Source of the DNA: Polynucleobacter sp.
GTDB taxonomy: Bacteria > Pseudomonadota > Gammaproteobacteria > Burkholderiales > Burkholderiaceae
NCBI GenBank assembly: GCA_016462905.1
Contig: JAEMSI010000010.1
Location: 1 to 51,864, forward strand
DNA length: 51,864 nucleotides
Reading direction: 5' to 3'
The notes below the pieces were generated by a model. That model had not been told where the DNA came from. It made no database searches and saw only the letters and a program-made list of their open reading frames with translations. Shown here in pieces: positions 8,343 to 17,602 of the stretch; the first letter of the stretch is position 1; the number at the start of each line of letters is the position of its first letter. A program made the translations under genes and the position numbers.

Positions 8343-9764
8343 ATGCCCGATACTGATGTTTGTTTTCTCCCAGCCGTCGAATTGGCTCAATTGATTCGAA
8401 ATCAAAAAATATCCGTTACTCAAGTAATTCGGGCGCATTTAGATCAAATTGAACGACTTAATCCAAAACTGAATGCCATCGTCACTTTAACTGCTGAGCA
8501 GGCCATGGAAGAGGCTAGCTCGGCAGATCGGTTGATTGCTGAAAAAAAACCGCTGGGCCCTTTGCACGGTTTGCCGGTTGCACATAAAGATTTATTTCTA
8601 ACTAAAGGGGTGAAAACCACTTTTGGTTCGCCAATCTATAAAGACTTTATTCCGCAAATCGATTCTTTGCCTGTAGAGCGTTTAAAAAAAGCCGGCGCGA
8701 TTAGTTTAGGAAAAACCAATACACCTGAGTTTGGTATGGGCAGTCAAACCTTTAATCCTGTTTTTGGCGCCACTCCCAATCCGTATGATTTGAGTAAAAC
8801 CTGTGGCGGTTCATCTGGTGGAGCAGCAGTTGCTTTGGCAACCGGTATGGTGGCGATTGCAGATGGTACAGATCTTGCGGGCTCTTTAAGAAACCCCGCT
8901 AATTTTTGTAATATTGTTGGCCTGCGCCCATCGGTCGGGCGAGTTCCCAATTGGCCTGAGCAATTAGGCTGGTACACCATGAGTGTGGCCGGACCAATGG
9001 CTCGTCATGTGCAGGATGTGGCTTTAGCCATGTCGGTCATGTCGGGTCCCGACGATCGCTCTCCAATTGCATTGGATTCCCCCGGTTCTCTTTTTAATAG
9101 ACCTCTAGCAAGAAATTTTAAGGGCTGCAAAATTGCCATGACTCTTGATCTAGGTGGATTGCCTGTTGAGCCTGAAGTCACTCAGGTAATCGAGTCTACA
9201 CGCAGCATTTTCGAATCGTTGGGCTGCGAAGTCGTCGATGCTGAGATTGATTTAGCCGAAGCCGGAGAAATTTTTATGTTGTGGCGCGCATGGCGTACTG
9301 AGTTGCGCATTACACCTTTAATGGCCGAGCATCGGGGGGAATTAAAAGATACTGTTATTTGGAATGCTGAGCAGGGCTTGAACATTACAGGCCCACAATT
9401 AGCTAGAGCTGAGGCGAAGCGCACTGAGTTTTATCAGCGTATGCGCGAATTTATGGCGCAATATGAGTATTTAGTTTTACCTGTCAATCAAGTTTTGCCA
9501 TTTTCGATTGATTTGGATTACCCAAGGGAAATTAATGGCGTAAAAATGAATACCTATATTGATTGGCAGAAAACGGCCTACTATATTAGTGCAATGGGTA
9601 ATCCAGCGATATCGGTACCAGCGGGCTTTGCAGACAGCGGGTTACCAGTGGGCGTGCAAATTGTAGGTCGGCACCGTTGTGATTTTGAGGTTTTACAACT
9701 GGCTCATGCTTTTGAACAATTAACCCGGTTTGGTTTAAGACGCCCATTGATTTGTGACGTATAG
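8343..9764 (+). CDS. Amidase-signature family amidohydrolase
   Basis: A 473-residue cytoplasmic enzyme of the amidase-signature family, which hydrolyses C-N amide bonds. The Ser-cisSer-Lys triad is complete: K82 (AHKDL), S157 (CGGSSGG) and nucleophile S181 (DLAGSLRNP), with the usual 24-residue Ser-Ser spacing. The glutamyl-tRNA amidotransferase A role is unlikely because no gatB or gatC is present and the gene sits with a Bug receptor and an SDR in one plus-strand unit. This suggests hydrolysis of an imported amide. The start has only a weak Shine-Dalgarno sequence. Substrate unknown. Confidence 0.88.
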   Translation: MPDTDVCFLPAVELAQLIRNQKISVTQVIRAHLDQIERLNPKLNAIVTLTAEQAMEEASSADRLIAEKKPLGPLHGLPVAHKDLFLTKGVKTTFGSPIYKDFIPQIDSLPVERLKKAGAISLGKTNTPEFGMGSQTFNPVFGATPNPYDLSKTCGGSSGGAAVALATGMVAIADGTDLAGSLRNPANFCNIVGLRPSVGRVPNWPEQLGWYTMSVAGPMARHVQDVALAMSVMSGPDDRSPIALDSPGSLFNRPLARNFKGCKIAMTLDLGGLPVEPEVTQVIESTRSIFESLGCEVVDAEIDLAEAGEIFMLWRAWRTELRITPLMAEHRGELKDTVIWNAEQGLNITGPQLARAEAKRTEFYQRMREFMAQYEYLVLPVNQVLPFSIDLDYPREINGVKMNTYIDWQKTAYYISAMGNPAISVPAGFADSGLPVGVQIVGRHRCDFEVLQLAHAFEQLTRFGLRRPLICDV

Positions 9765-9796
9765 TTTCATTACAGTATAAAAAATAGGGGAGACAA

Positions 9797-10765
9797 ATGA
9801 ATTATTCATTTAAGTTGTTAATTACTTTTCTTGGACTTTTCATTGCTTATGTCATGCCTGTTTTTGCTGGCGATTTCCCCAATCGACCGATTAAATGGGT
9901 TGTTCCTTATACCCCGGCTGGCACAACCGATGTACTAGCGCGTTTTATGGCGGTACCTTTAAGTGAGGTATTGGGGCAACAAGTGATTGTTGAGAATAAA
10001 CCCGGCGGTGGAAATAATATTGGTACTGAGTTTGTGGTGCGAGCCGCGCCCGATGGCTACACGATGTTGTTGGCTAATCCAGCGAATATGATTAATGCCA
10101 CTTTATATAAAAATCTTCCCTTTAATTTTATTCGGGATATTGCCCCCGTTGCTGGTATTACTCGGACTCCTAATGTGATGGTGGTTCCAGCAGCCTTTCC
10201 AGCAAAAAATGTGGCTGAGTTTATTGCGTATTGCAAAGATAATCCAAGCAAAGTAAATATGGCATCTTCAGGTGCTGGGACTTCTGTGCATTTATCGGGT
10301 GAGCTATTCCAATATATGACTCCTTGCAAAATGCTGCATGTGCCTTATAAAGGAGCTGGCCCTGCATTGGTTGATCTAATGGCTGGTCAAGTTCAGGTCT
10401 TGTTTGATAATTTACCCTCTTCAGCTGGACATATTAAATCAGGCCGCTTGAGAGCCTTGGGTGTAACTACCGCTACACGTGAACCTTCCTTGCCGAATGT
10501 ACCTACTATTGCCGAAACTGTTCCTGGCTATGAGGCAACTGCGTGGTTTGGCATTGGCATGCCTAAGGGAGCGCCTGCCGAGGCTATCGAGCGGGTGAAT
10601 GCTGCCGTGAATAAAGTATTAGCTGATCCAAAGATTCGTGAACGTTTGGCGGAGTTAGGCGGAGTGCCGACTCCTGGAACCCCAGAAGAGTTTGGTAAAA
10701 CCATTGCGAGAGAAACTCAAAAATGGGAAAAGGTGGTTAAAGCTTCTGGCGCCTCGGCTGAATAG
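9797..10765 (+). CDS. Bug/TctC-family periplasmic solute-binding protein
   Basis: A 322-residue extracytoplasmic receptor of the tripartite tricarboxylate transporter type: signal peptide (about 1-24, PVFAG), then the FPNRPIKWVVPYTPAG opening of Bug proteins and the usual NKPGGGNNIG and DGYT motifs that shape the carboxylate pocket. It binds a carboxylated or amide ligand in the periplasm. AGGGGAG precedes the ATG. It is 32 bases after the amidase and 3 bases before an SDR gene, so the three are probably cotranscribed. No TctA/TctB membrane genes are present in the window, so the permease partner lies elsewhere. Confidence 0.92.
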   Translation: MNYSFKLLITFLGLFIAYVMPVFAGDFPNRPIKWVVPYTPAGTTDVLARFMAVPLSEVLGQQVIVENKPGGGNNIGTEFVVRAAPDGYTMLLANPANMINATLYKNLPFNFIRDIAPVAGITRTPNVMVVPAAFPAKNVAEFIAYCKDNPSKVNMASSGAGTSVHLSGELFQYMTPCKMLHVPYKGAGPALVDLMAGQVQVLFDNLPSSAGHIKSGRLRALGVTTATREPSLPNVPTIAETVPGYEATAWFGIGMPKGAPAEAIERVNAAVNKVLADPKIRERLAELGGVPTPGTPEEFGKTIARETQKWEKVVKASGASAE

Positions 10766-10768
10766 TAC

Positions 10769-11500
10769 ATGCGTAATTCCAAGTATGTTTTGATTACGGG
10801 CGCAAGTCGAGGGATTGGCAGAGCAATTGCTGTTAGAGCAACTGCAGAGGGTTATCAAGTCATTAATTTAGATCAACAGGCACCCCCCTCATTGCTAGAA
10901 AAGGAAATTTTCTTTCAAATTAACTTAACTAATGTACCTGCCCTAAACGAGTTGCTAACTGAAATTACACAATCGTATTCAATATTACGATTGGTGAATA
11001 ACGCTGGTGTTATTCGTCCCGCTTCGGTTGAAAATACCAACTTAGATGATTTTGATGCGGTATTGGCTATTAATTTACGAGTCCCGATGGTGGTGGTGCA
11101 GGCTTTGCTACCTGCAATGCGGGCTGCTCAGTTTGGTCGAATTGTGAATATTTCAAGTCGCGCTGCTTTGGGCAAAGAAGAGAGAACGGCTTATTCCGCC
11201 AGTAAGGCGGGATTACTTGGTATGACGCGTACTTGGGCTCTCGAATTGGCTGGAGCAGGAATTACTGTAAATGCGATTGGCCCAGGTCCGATTGCTACAG
11301 AACTATTTACTTCAGGTAACCCACCTGGCGCTCCAAAAACCATCAAAATCATTGAAAACATTCCTGTGAAACGAATGGGTCAACCAGAAGACATTGCGCA
11401 CACTGCAGCTTATTTGTTGGATGACCGAACTAGTTTTGTAACTGGTCAAATGCTCTATGTTTGTGGTGGAATGACCGTGGGTCTGAGTAATGCTTCTTAG
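10769..11500 (+). CDS. SDR-family NAD(P)-dependent oxidoreductase
   Basis: A 243-residue classical short-chain dehydrogenase. The nucleotide-binding motif TGASRGIG is at 10-17, NNAG at 77-80, and the catalytic Ser130, Tyr142 and Lys146 (YxxxK) are in place. It begins 3 bases after the Bug receptor stop, implying cotranscription with the amidase unit. It likely oxidises or reduces an alcohol/ketone in the same pathway. Resemblance to FabG is general to the family, and the isolated position makes a fatty-acid role unlikely. It converges on the IlvD-like gene 15 bases away. Confidence 0.9.
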   Translation: MRNSKYVLITGASRGIGRAIAVRATAEGYQVINLDQQAPPSLLEKEIFFQINLTNVPALNELLTEITQSYSILRLVNNAGVIRPASVENTNLDDFDAVLAINLRVPMVVVQALLPAMRAAQFGRIVNISSRAALGKEERTAYSASKAGLLGMTRTWALELAGAGITVNAIGPGPIATELFTSGNPPGAPKTIKIIENIPVKRMGQPEDIAHTAAYLLDDRTSFVTGQMLYVCGGMTVGLSNAS

Positions 11501-11515
11501 TTTTTGCCCCTTGAT

Positions 11516-13255
11516 TTAATAGATCTCCGGTTCTGTCACAGGAGCCCCAAATGAGGTTTCTAAAAAATCAAAGTCACACCCATCCTCCGCTTGCAAAATA
11601 TGTTGGCTAAACATCCAACCATAGCCGCGTTCATATTTAGGAGCAGGCGCAATCCAAGCTGCTTTTCTTAAGGCCAGTTCTTGATCACTAATCTCAAGTT
11701 GAAGTTTTCGATTAGCCACGTCGACCGAAATGATGTCACCCGTTTTTACTAATGCTAAGGGCCCACCAATATAAGATTCTGGCGAGACATGCAGTATGCA
11801 GGCGCCGTAACTAGTTCCGCTCATTCGCGCATCGGAGAGTCGTAACATATCGCGCACACCTTGCTTGACTAATTTAACGGGGATGGGCAACATACCCCAT
11901 TCAGGCATTCCAGGACCCCCCTTGGGACCTGCATTTCTTAGAACTAAAATATGATTTTCACTAACATCTAGATTTTCGTTTTCGATCGCTTTTTTCATTT
12001 CGGGATAACTATCAAATACAAGGGCAGGACCTGAATGCTTGAGAAACTTCGGCGCACAAGCGCTCGGTTTGATGACGGCGCCGCCTGGAGCAAGATTGCC
12101 ACGCAATACGGCCAAGGCTCCTTCTTGATAAATGGCTTTATGAAGAGGACGAATCACATCCTCATTAAAGACCTCTGCATCTTGAATATGTTCACCTAAG
12201 GTTTTTCCTGTAATAGTTTGTGTTTTTAAATCAAGGTGCTGTGCCATTTGTTTCATGAGAGCGGGCAGACCACCGGCGTAATGAAAATCTTCCATTAAAT
12301 AGCGATCGCCACTGGGGCGAATATTGGCAATGACTGGTATTTTTTTACTGGCACTATCAAAATCATTTAAAGAAACCGCACAATGCTTACCAGCACGACG
12401 TGACATCGCTACTAAATGAATAATGGCATTGGTACTACAGCCCATCGCCATTGCTACCGCAATCCCATTTAAGAAATTATTTTTACTCAGTAATTTTGCT
12501 GGGGTGAGGTCTTCCCAAACCATATCAACAATGCGACGACCACAAGCAGCTGCCATCCGTGGGTGCGCAGAATCTGCCGCTGGAATACTTGATGCCCCTG
12601 ACAGAGTAAAACCTAGCGCTTCAGCAATTCCCATCATCGTGGCCGCGGTACCCATTGTCATGCAAGTGCCATGACTACGAGCTATCCCGCCTTCTAGTTC
12701 TTGCCAGTCAGCCTGACTGATATTGCCAGCGCGACGTTCATCCCAATATTTCCAAGCATCCGAACCGGATCCCAAAACCTGTCCTTTCCAATTGCCACGC
12801 AACATAGGACCTGCTGGTAAGTAAATAAAAGGGAGGCCAGCAGATATGGCGCCCATGGTTAAGCCAGGGGTAGTTTTATCGCATCCCCCCATTAAAACAG
12901 CGCCATCGATGGGATGTGAGCGAATTAATTCTTCGGTTTCCATTGCCAACAGATTGCGATAGAGCATGGTGGTTGGTTTTACATATTGTTCGGCCAAAGA
13001 AATTGCTGGAAGCTCAATCGGGAAGCCGCCTGCTTGCAAAATACCGCGTTTCACATCCTCAACTCGTTGTTTAAAGTGAGAATGACAGGGGTTAATATCA
13101 GACCAAGTATTGATAATCGCAATCACGGGCTTTCCAGACCAATCGCTAGCGTCGTAGCCCATTTGCATCGCGCGTGAGCGGTGCCCAAACGAGCGCAAAT
13201 CATCAGGCTCAAACCAACGGGCACTACGAAGATTTTGTTTAGATTTTTTATTCAT
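11516..13255 (-). CDS. IlvD/Edd-family dehydratase (sugar-acid type, L-arabonate dehydratase-like)
   Basis: A 579-residue iron-sulfur dehydratase. The three cluster cysteines are C57 (NPCHSH), C125 (GGCDKT) and C198 (HGTCMT); K127 matches the carbamylated Mg-binding lysine, and a Ser in RMSGTSYGA is the likely catalytic base. Length and the SDINPCHSH/DKTTPG signatures fit the L-arabonate/D-xylonate dehydratase subgroup better than dihydroxy-acid dehydratase. It is the last gene of the long minus-strand unit behind a DapA-like gene, the pairing seen in non-phosphorylative sugar-acid degradation (acid to 2-keto-3-deoxy acid, then aldolase or dehydratase). True substrate uncertain. Confidence 0.88.
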   Translation of the reverse strand: MNKKSKQNLRSARWFEPDDLRSFGHRSRAMQMGYDASDWSGKPVIAIINTWSDINPCHSHFKQRVEDVKRGILQAGGFPIELPAISLAEQYVKPTTMLYRNLLAMETEELIRSHPIDGAVLMGGCDKTTPGLTMGAISAGLPFIYLPAGPMLRGNWKGQVLGSGSDAWKYWDERRAGNISQADWQELEGGIARSHGTCMTMGTAATMMGIAEALGFTLSGASSIPAADSAHPRMAAACGRRIVDMVWEDLTPAKLLSKNNFLNGIAVAMAMGCSTNAIIHLVAMSRRAGKHCAVSLNDFDSASKKIPVIANIRPSGDRYLMEDFHYAGGLPALMKQMAQHLDLKTQTITGKTLGEHIQDAEVFNEDVIRPLHKAIYQEGALAVLRGNLAPGGAVIKPSACAPKFLKHSGPALVFDSYPEMKKAIENENLDVSENHILVLRNAGPKGGPGMPEWGMLPIPVKLVKQGVRDMLRLSDARMSGTSYGACILHVSPESYIGGPLALVKTGDIISVDVANRKLQLEISDQELALRKAAWIAPAPKYERGYGWMFSQHILQAEDGCDFDFLETSFGAPVTEPEIY

Positions 13256-13281
13256 GGAAATTTTTATGAATCAGCTAGGGT

Positions 13282-14202
13282 TTAAAGTCCCGGCATAGAG
13301 AAATTGACTTGATTCAAATCAGCAATTAACTTTTTTTGTTGGTCGCTAGTCAAGGACATCAATGGCGGTCTAACGCGAGCCCAATTAGGATCTTTGCTGT
13401 AGTGTGCGGTAGCAGCTTTCAAAGCAGGGATCATCGGAAATTGAGCAAAGATCGAACGGATTTTATTGAGGGCTTGATCTCGTTGCGGCGCATCGGATGC
13501 TTGCCAATGGGCTGCAAGCTCTGCAATTTCTTTGGGTTGCACATTGCATAAGGAGGATATGCAGCCGAGCCCTCCCGCTTGAATGGTGCGCAGCATATAG
13601 GCTTCACTACCCGCATACACACGAAATCCTCCAGGTGCTAATGCTTTAATTACTGATTCGGTATAAGGCCAATCATTTGAACTGTCTTTGATTCCAATCA
13701 CCGTGCTGGGATAGGTTTTAAATAAGCGCTCCAGCAAAGCAAGGCTCATGGTAATTTTGGTGATGGGCGGAATGTTGTAGGCGTAAATTTTTAAATTAGC
13801 GTCACCCACCTGTTCAATCACTTCAGCAAAGAAAGCAAATAAACCATCATCGCTAATTTCTTTGTAATAAAAGGGTGGCAACATTAAAACCCCAGCGCAT
13901 TTTGCCTTGACTGCAACTCGGGTCATAGCAACGGCATCATGGACTGAACAGGCGCCTGTGCCGGGCATCATATGAGCTGGATTTAAACCGCCTAGTATCA
14001 ATTCTTCGACGGTCTTCATCTTTTGCGCTGCAGAAAGTGAATTAGCCTCTGAGTTGGTTCCAAAGACAGCCTGTCCAACCCCATTGCTTTCCATCCATTG
14101 ACATTGTTTTAGTAAAGCCTTGGTATTAACAGAACCATCGGCATGAAAAGGGGTTAATACGGGCGTTAAAACAGCGGGTAAAGTAGATGGTATTAATGGC
14201 AT
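13282..14202 (-). CDS. DapA-family aldolase/dehydratase (class I, Schiff-base)
   Basis: A 306-residue TIM-barrel enzyme of the dihydrodipicolinate synthase/N-acetylneuraminate lyase family. Schiff-base K172 lies in GIKDSS, Y142 in AYNIPP, and TNSE at 49-52 replaces the TGE-type motif. I start at the ATG at 14202 because AAGG sits nine bases upstream and the protein then opens at the barrel; the in-frame GTG at 14229 would overlap the livF-like stop. Next to an IlvD/Edd dehydratase it probably acts on a 2-keto-3-deoxy acid, either cleaving it or dehydrating it. A role in lysine synthesis is unlikely in this context. Confidence 0.87.
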   Translation of the reverse strand: MPLIPSTLPAVLTPVLTPFHADGSVNTKALLKQCQWMESNGVGQAVFGTNSEANSLSAAQKMKTVEELILGGLNPAHMMPGTGACSVHDAVAMTRVAVKAKCAGVLMLPPFYYKEISDDGLFAFFAEVIEQVGDANLKIYAYNIPPITKITMSLALLERLFKTYPSTVIGIKDSSNDWPYTESVIKALAPGGFRVYAGSEAYMLRTIQAGGLGCISSLCNVQPKEIAELAAHWQASDAPQRDQALNKIRSIFAQFPMIPALKAATAHYSKDPNWARVRPPLMSLTSDQQKKLIADLNQVNFSMPGL

Positions 14203-14218
14203 TGCTTGATACCTTACG

Positions 14219-14923
14219 TTAGACAGCACAGTACTTCTGTTGAATTTCGTCGTTCTCTAATAAACGTTGGGCACTATCTTCGAAGACAATTTTTCCTTGA
14301 TCAATAATATAAGCGCGATCCGATATTTTTAAAGCGTTTTGTACATTTTGCTCGACTAGCAATATGGTCATCCCTTGTTTTTTCATACGCATAAATAATT
14401 CAAACATCTCATCAACCAATACAGGCATGATGCCTTCTGATGGCTCGTCCAATAAAATTGCTTTTGGTTTACCGACCATCGCACGGGCAATTGCTAGCAT
14501 TTGTTGTTCGCCACCTGACATGGATGTGCCGTCTTGATTTAAGCGTTCTTTGAGTCGGGGAAAAGTCTGTGCAACCTCGTCAAGCATGGCTTGAATGTCC
14601 CCTTTTTTCTTTTGCGCGATCATTCCTAACTCGAGATTTTCCTTCACTGTTAAACCAGGGACGATACGACGGTCTTCGGGGACATAGGCTAAGCCTAAAT
14701 GATAACGTTGATGAGCTGGCATATCTAGAAAAGAAGTGCCATCGAGAATAACGTGCCCCTTCCGTTTAGAAACGAGACCCATGATAGTTCGTAAGGTAGT
14801 AGTTTTGCCAGCACCATTTCTGCCCATCAGCGTCACAATTTCCCCTTGCTCAATGGTCAGTGAAACACCTTGAATAATATGGCTACGATCGTACCAAGCA
14901 TGCAGATCTCGAATTTCTAGCAT
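14219..14923 (-). CDS. livF: Branched-chain amino acid-type ABC transporter ATPase, LivF-like
   Basis: A 234-residue ATP-binding subunit. Walker A is GRNGAGKTT at 34-42, the signature is MSGGEQQ, and Walker B is AILLDEPSEG. The sequence is typical of the smaller ATPase of Liv/Urt-type importers. It works with the adjacent LivG-like ATPase and two permeases to power uptake of the ligand captured by the LivK-like protein. It starts 5 bases after the livG-like stop. Liv-type systems import many organic and aromatic acids besides amino acids, and the surrounding catabolic genes suggest such a substrate here. Confidence 0.92.
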   Translation of the reverse strand: MLEIRDLHAWYDRSHIIQGVSLTIEQGEIVTLMGRNGAGKTTTLRTIMGLVSKRKGHVILDGTSFLDMPAHQRYHLGLAYVPEDRRIVPGLTVKENLELGMIAQKKKGDIQAMLDEVAQTFPRLKERLNQDGTSMSGGEQQMLAIARAMVGKPKAILLDEPSEGIMPVLVDEMFELFMRMKKQGMTILLVEQNVQNALKISDRAYIIDQGKIVFEDSAQRLLENDEIQQKYCAV

Positions 14924-14928
14924 CGTCT

Positions 14929-15684
14929 TTAGCCTTGCCCTAAGTACACACGCCGCACTTCAGCATTATTTTGGATCTCATCGGGAGAGCCTTCTGCAAG
15001 AAATTCGCCATGATGTAAGACGATAATCCGCTTGCATAAGCCCATAATTAATTTCATTTTATGTTCAACCAATATGACCGTGCGCTCACTGGCTATTTTG
15101 CGTATCAAATCCATCATCACAACCGTTTCTTCTGGTGACATGCCTGCAGTGGGTTCATCGAGTAAGAGTAATTTGGGATTACAGGCGAGGGCCATGGCAA
15201 TCTCGAGAGCGCGTTGTTGGCCATGAGCCAAGTCACCCGCTTTTTTATGACTTAATTTTTTTAAAAGGACCTCTTCAAGTAACTGGTTAGCACTGTCAAT
15301 GGGGTCTTGATAAGTCTGGGCATTTCTGAAGAAATTAAAACGCGCAAACTCCATTTGAGCGGCTACGCGGACGTTTTCATGAACTGTGAGATGTTTAAAA
15401 ACATTGGTAATTTGAAAACTTTTTGAAATACCTAAACGGGGAAATTCAAATGGTTGTTTACCGGTGATATTGCTACCTTCATAAATAATTTCACCTTGCG
15501 TGGGCGAGAAAGCACCACTGAGAACGTTAAAAAAGGTACTTTTACCCGCTCCATTAGGGCCGATGATTGCAGTTAAAGAACCCGTATCAAATTTGGCAGA
15601 CACATTCTGTAGAGCACGAAACTTTCCAAAGTTCACGCTAATATTTTTTGCTTCAAGAATGATAGATTGGGGATTGCTATTCAT
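14929..15684 (-). CDS. livG: Branched-chain amino acid-type ABC transporter ATPase, LivG-like
   Basis: A 251-residue ATP-binding subunit. Walker A GPNGAGKST is at 42-50, the degenerate signature is HGQQRALEIA as usual in LivG, and Walker B is LLLLDEPTAG. The C-terminus has the short LivG extension (EIQNNAEVRRVYLG). It is fifteen bases downstream of the livM-like permease and part of the complete importer in the order K-H-M-G-F. Confidence 0.93.
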   Translation of the reverse strand: MNSNPQSIILEAKNISVNFGKFRALQNVSAKFDTGSLTAIIGPNGAGKSTFFNVLSGAFSPTQGEIIYEGSNITGKQPFEFPRLGISKSFQITNVFKHLTVHENVRVAAQMEFARFNFFRNAQTYQDPIDSANQLLEEVLLKKLSHKKAGDLAHGQQRALEIAMALACNPKLLLLDEPTAGMSPEETVVMMDLIRKIASERTVILVEHKMKLIMGLCKRIIVLHHGEFLAEGSPDEIQNNAEVRRVYLGQG

Positions 15685-15699
15685 CGTAGTGATTCGTTA

Positions 15700-16656
15700 T
15701 TAATCGACTTTTTGATTGGGGAATTTGCTGAGAATGGATCCCCAGATTCCTTTGGGAAAAAAGAGCACAAAGAACATAAAAATGATTCCAACGACTGCCA
15801 TCCAATGCTTAGTAAAAATAGTAATCACGTCTTCTACATAAAGCATTACCATGGCGCCGATAAAGGGGCCAAAGAAGGTATTCATGCCGCCTAGAATGCT
15901 CATCATCACTGCTTGTCCTGATTGCAGATAATGCAATGAATCGCTTGGTACGATCGATAAGTGGAGGGCGCGCAATGAACCCGCTAATCCACAAATGGCG
16001 GCAGAAAGTATGAAGACTAATAATTTTGTTTTAGCGACATCAAATCCACAGGCAGAGGCACGCTTCTCATTTTCCCGTATCGCCTCCATGACTGCGCCCA
16101 GAGGAGATTGCAAAATGCGTGAGATCAGCCAAACCGCGGCAACCACAAAAATTAAAATGATGTAGTACTTGGTTAGGGGATGTAAAAAATCGATCGTGAT
16201 GCCTAAAAAATTAAATTCATCGACACGCACTCCACGCAACCCATTTTCTCCGCCCGTGAGGCTGTCGGCTTTGTAAAAAGCGTAATACACAATTTGCCCT
16301 AAAGCGAGCGTTACCATCGAAAAATAGATGCCGCGGGTACGAATCGCCAAGAATCCAATCACGAGACCGCCGAAGGCGGCACCCATGATTCCAAATAGAA
16401 TCGCAAGTGCCCAAGGTGCGCCATAGTGAACAATACTGATCCCGCTAATATAGCTTCCCATGCCCAAAAAAGCAGCATGTCCAAATGAGAGTAGGCCGGT
16501 ATAACCAAAAAGAAGGTTAAAACCCATAGCAAATAAACCGAATATCAGAATATTCACTGCCAGTGCTTCATACGGCAAGATGAAGGGCAGTACCATTAAA
16601 AATAAGGCAACCGCAAGGACGCGGTGTTTTTGAATGAGTTTAAACATGGAATGCAT
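15700..16656 (-). CDS. livM: ABC transporter permease, LivM-like
   Basis: A 318-residue inner-membrane permease with about nine to ten hydrophobic segments and the LivM hallmark sequences GYTGLLSFGHAAF and GENGLRG, plus the EAIRENEKRA cytoplasmic loop that contacts the ATPase. It pairs with the LivH-like permease five bases upstream. An in-frame ATG three codons in is an alternative start. Ligand shared with the operon's LivK-like protein. Confidence 0.92.
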   Translation of the reverse strand: MHSMFKLIQKHRVLAVALFLMVLPFILPYEALAVNILIFGLFAMGFNLLFGYTGLLSFGHAAFLGMGSYISGISIVHYGAPWALAILFGIMGAAFGGLVIGFLAIRTRGIYFSMVTLALGQIVYYAFYKADSLTGGENGLRGVRVDEFNFLGITIDFLHPLTKYYIILIFVVAAVWLISRILQSPLGAVMEAIRENEKRASACGFDVAKTKLLVFILSAAICGLAGSLRALHLSIVPSDSLHYLQSGQAVMMSILGGMNTFFGPFIGAMVMLYVEDVITIFTKHWMAVVGIIFMFFVLFFPKGIWGSILSKFPNQKVD

Positions 16657-16661
16657 GGTGC

Positions 16662-17546
16662 TTAACTCATTAAACCGGCTTTACCAAATAAACCTTGGGG
16701 GCGAATTAGTAAAACCACCGCCATTAAGACAAAAATAGAGAGTTCGGCAAACTCGGGAGCAAAGAGAGAAGTCAGGCTATAGACAATTCCAACCAATAAA
16801 CCAGCGACCACTGCCCCCACGGTTGAGCCCATGCCGCCTACCACCGTAACCACAAAGGATTCGGCCAAAATGGGGATGCCCATTTCGGGGTTAACTGAGC
16901 GTGTGGGTGAGGCTAGGATTCCAGATAAACCGGCAATTGCGGTACCTAAGCCAAAAACCAAGAGCCATACTTTCGCCACATCGACTCCTAAAACCTGAAC
17001 GATTTCTTGATCACGTGAACCAGCCTTGATGATCAGTCCGTAACGGGTTTTTTGAATAAATAACCAAAGAGCCAAAATAATCAAAGCCGTAACGGCGATT
17101 AAAAAGAGTCGGTATTTTGGAAAATAACCAATTCCAACATGGAGTGATCCAGATAAACCGCTAGGTGTTATTGAGGGTAAACCTTCAATTCCAAAAATAA
17201 CGCGCATGGCTTCAATTAAAACGTACGATAGACCAAAGGTAAGCAGAAGGGGGTAATCTAGACCGCGTCCATATAAGGGACGGATTAAAAAGCGCTCTGT
17301 TATGAGACCTAAAATTCCAGTGATCAGAGGAACTATGATTAAGCTAAACCAAAAATTACCCGTTAAGCCTAAAAAATAAACTCCTAAAAATGCGCCCACC
17401 ATAAAAAAAGCGCCATGGGCAAAATTGACCACAGTTAGCATGCCAAAAATTAAACACAGCCCTAGGGCTAAAAGTGCATAGATACTGCCAAGAGCAATAC
17501 CGGTTAGCACTTGCATTAATAAAAGATCGAGAGTTAATCCAGTCAT
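16662..17546 (-). CDS. livH: ABC transporter permease, LivH-like
   Basis: A 294-residue inner-membrane permease with about eight hydrophobic segments. The N-terminal GIALGSIYALLALGL and NFAHG motifs are standard for LivH. It lies 57 bases downstream of the livK-like gene, and that gap carries a terminator-like hairpin likely to lower permease expression relative to the binding protein. A 5-base gap to livM indicates tight coupling. Confidence 0.92.
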   Translation of the reverse strand: MTGLTLDLLLMQVLTGIALGSIYALLALGLCLIFGMLTVVNFAHGAFFMVGAFLGVYFLGLTGNFWFSLIIVPLITGILGLITERFLIRPLYGRGLDYPLLLTFGLSYVLIEAMRVIFGIEGLPSITPSGLSGSLHVGIGYFPKYRLFLIAVTALIILALWLFIQKTRYGLIIKAGSRDQEIVQVLGVDVAKVWLLVFGLGTAIAGLSGILASPTRSVNPEMGIPILAESFVVTVVGGMGSTVGAVVAGLLVGIVYSLTSLFAPEFAELSIFVLMAVVLLIRPQGLFGKAGLMS

Positions 17547-17572
17547 ACTGAAAAATCAGAACTTGCAACAAA

Positions 17573-17596
17573 AAGGGCGGTAAGACTACCGCCCTT
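17573..17596 (-). terminator. Intra-operon terminator-like hairpin after livK
   Basis: Read on the minus strand, a perfect 10-bp stem (AAGGGCGGTA with TACCGCCCTT, tetraloop GTCT) is followed by TTTG and lies 7 bases after the livK-like stop. It has the form of an intrinsic terminator. Its position suggests partial termination that favours the binding protein over the downstream permeases. Confidence 0.65.
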
Positions 17597-17602
17597 GATG
17601 AA

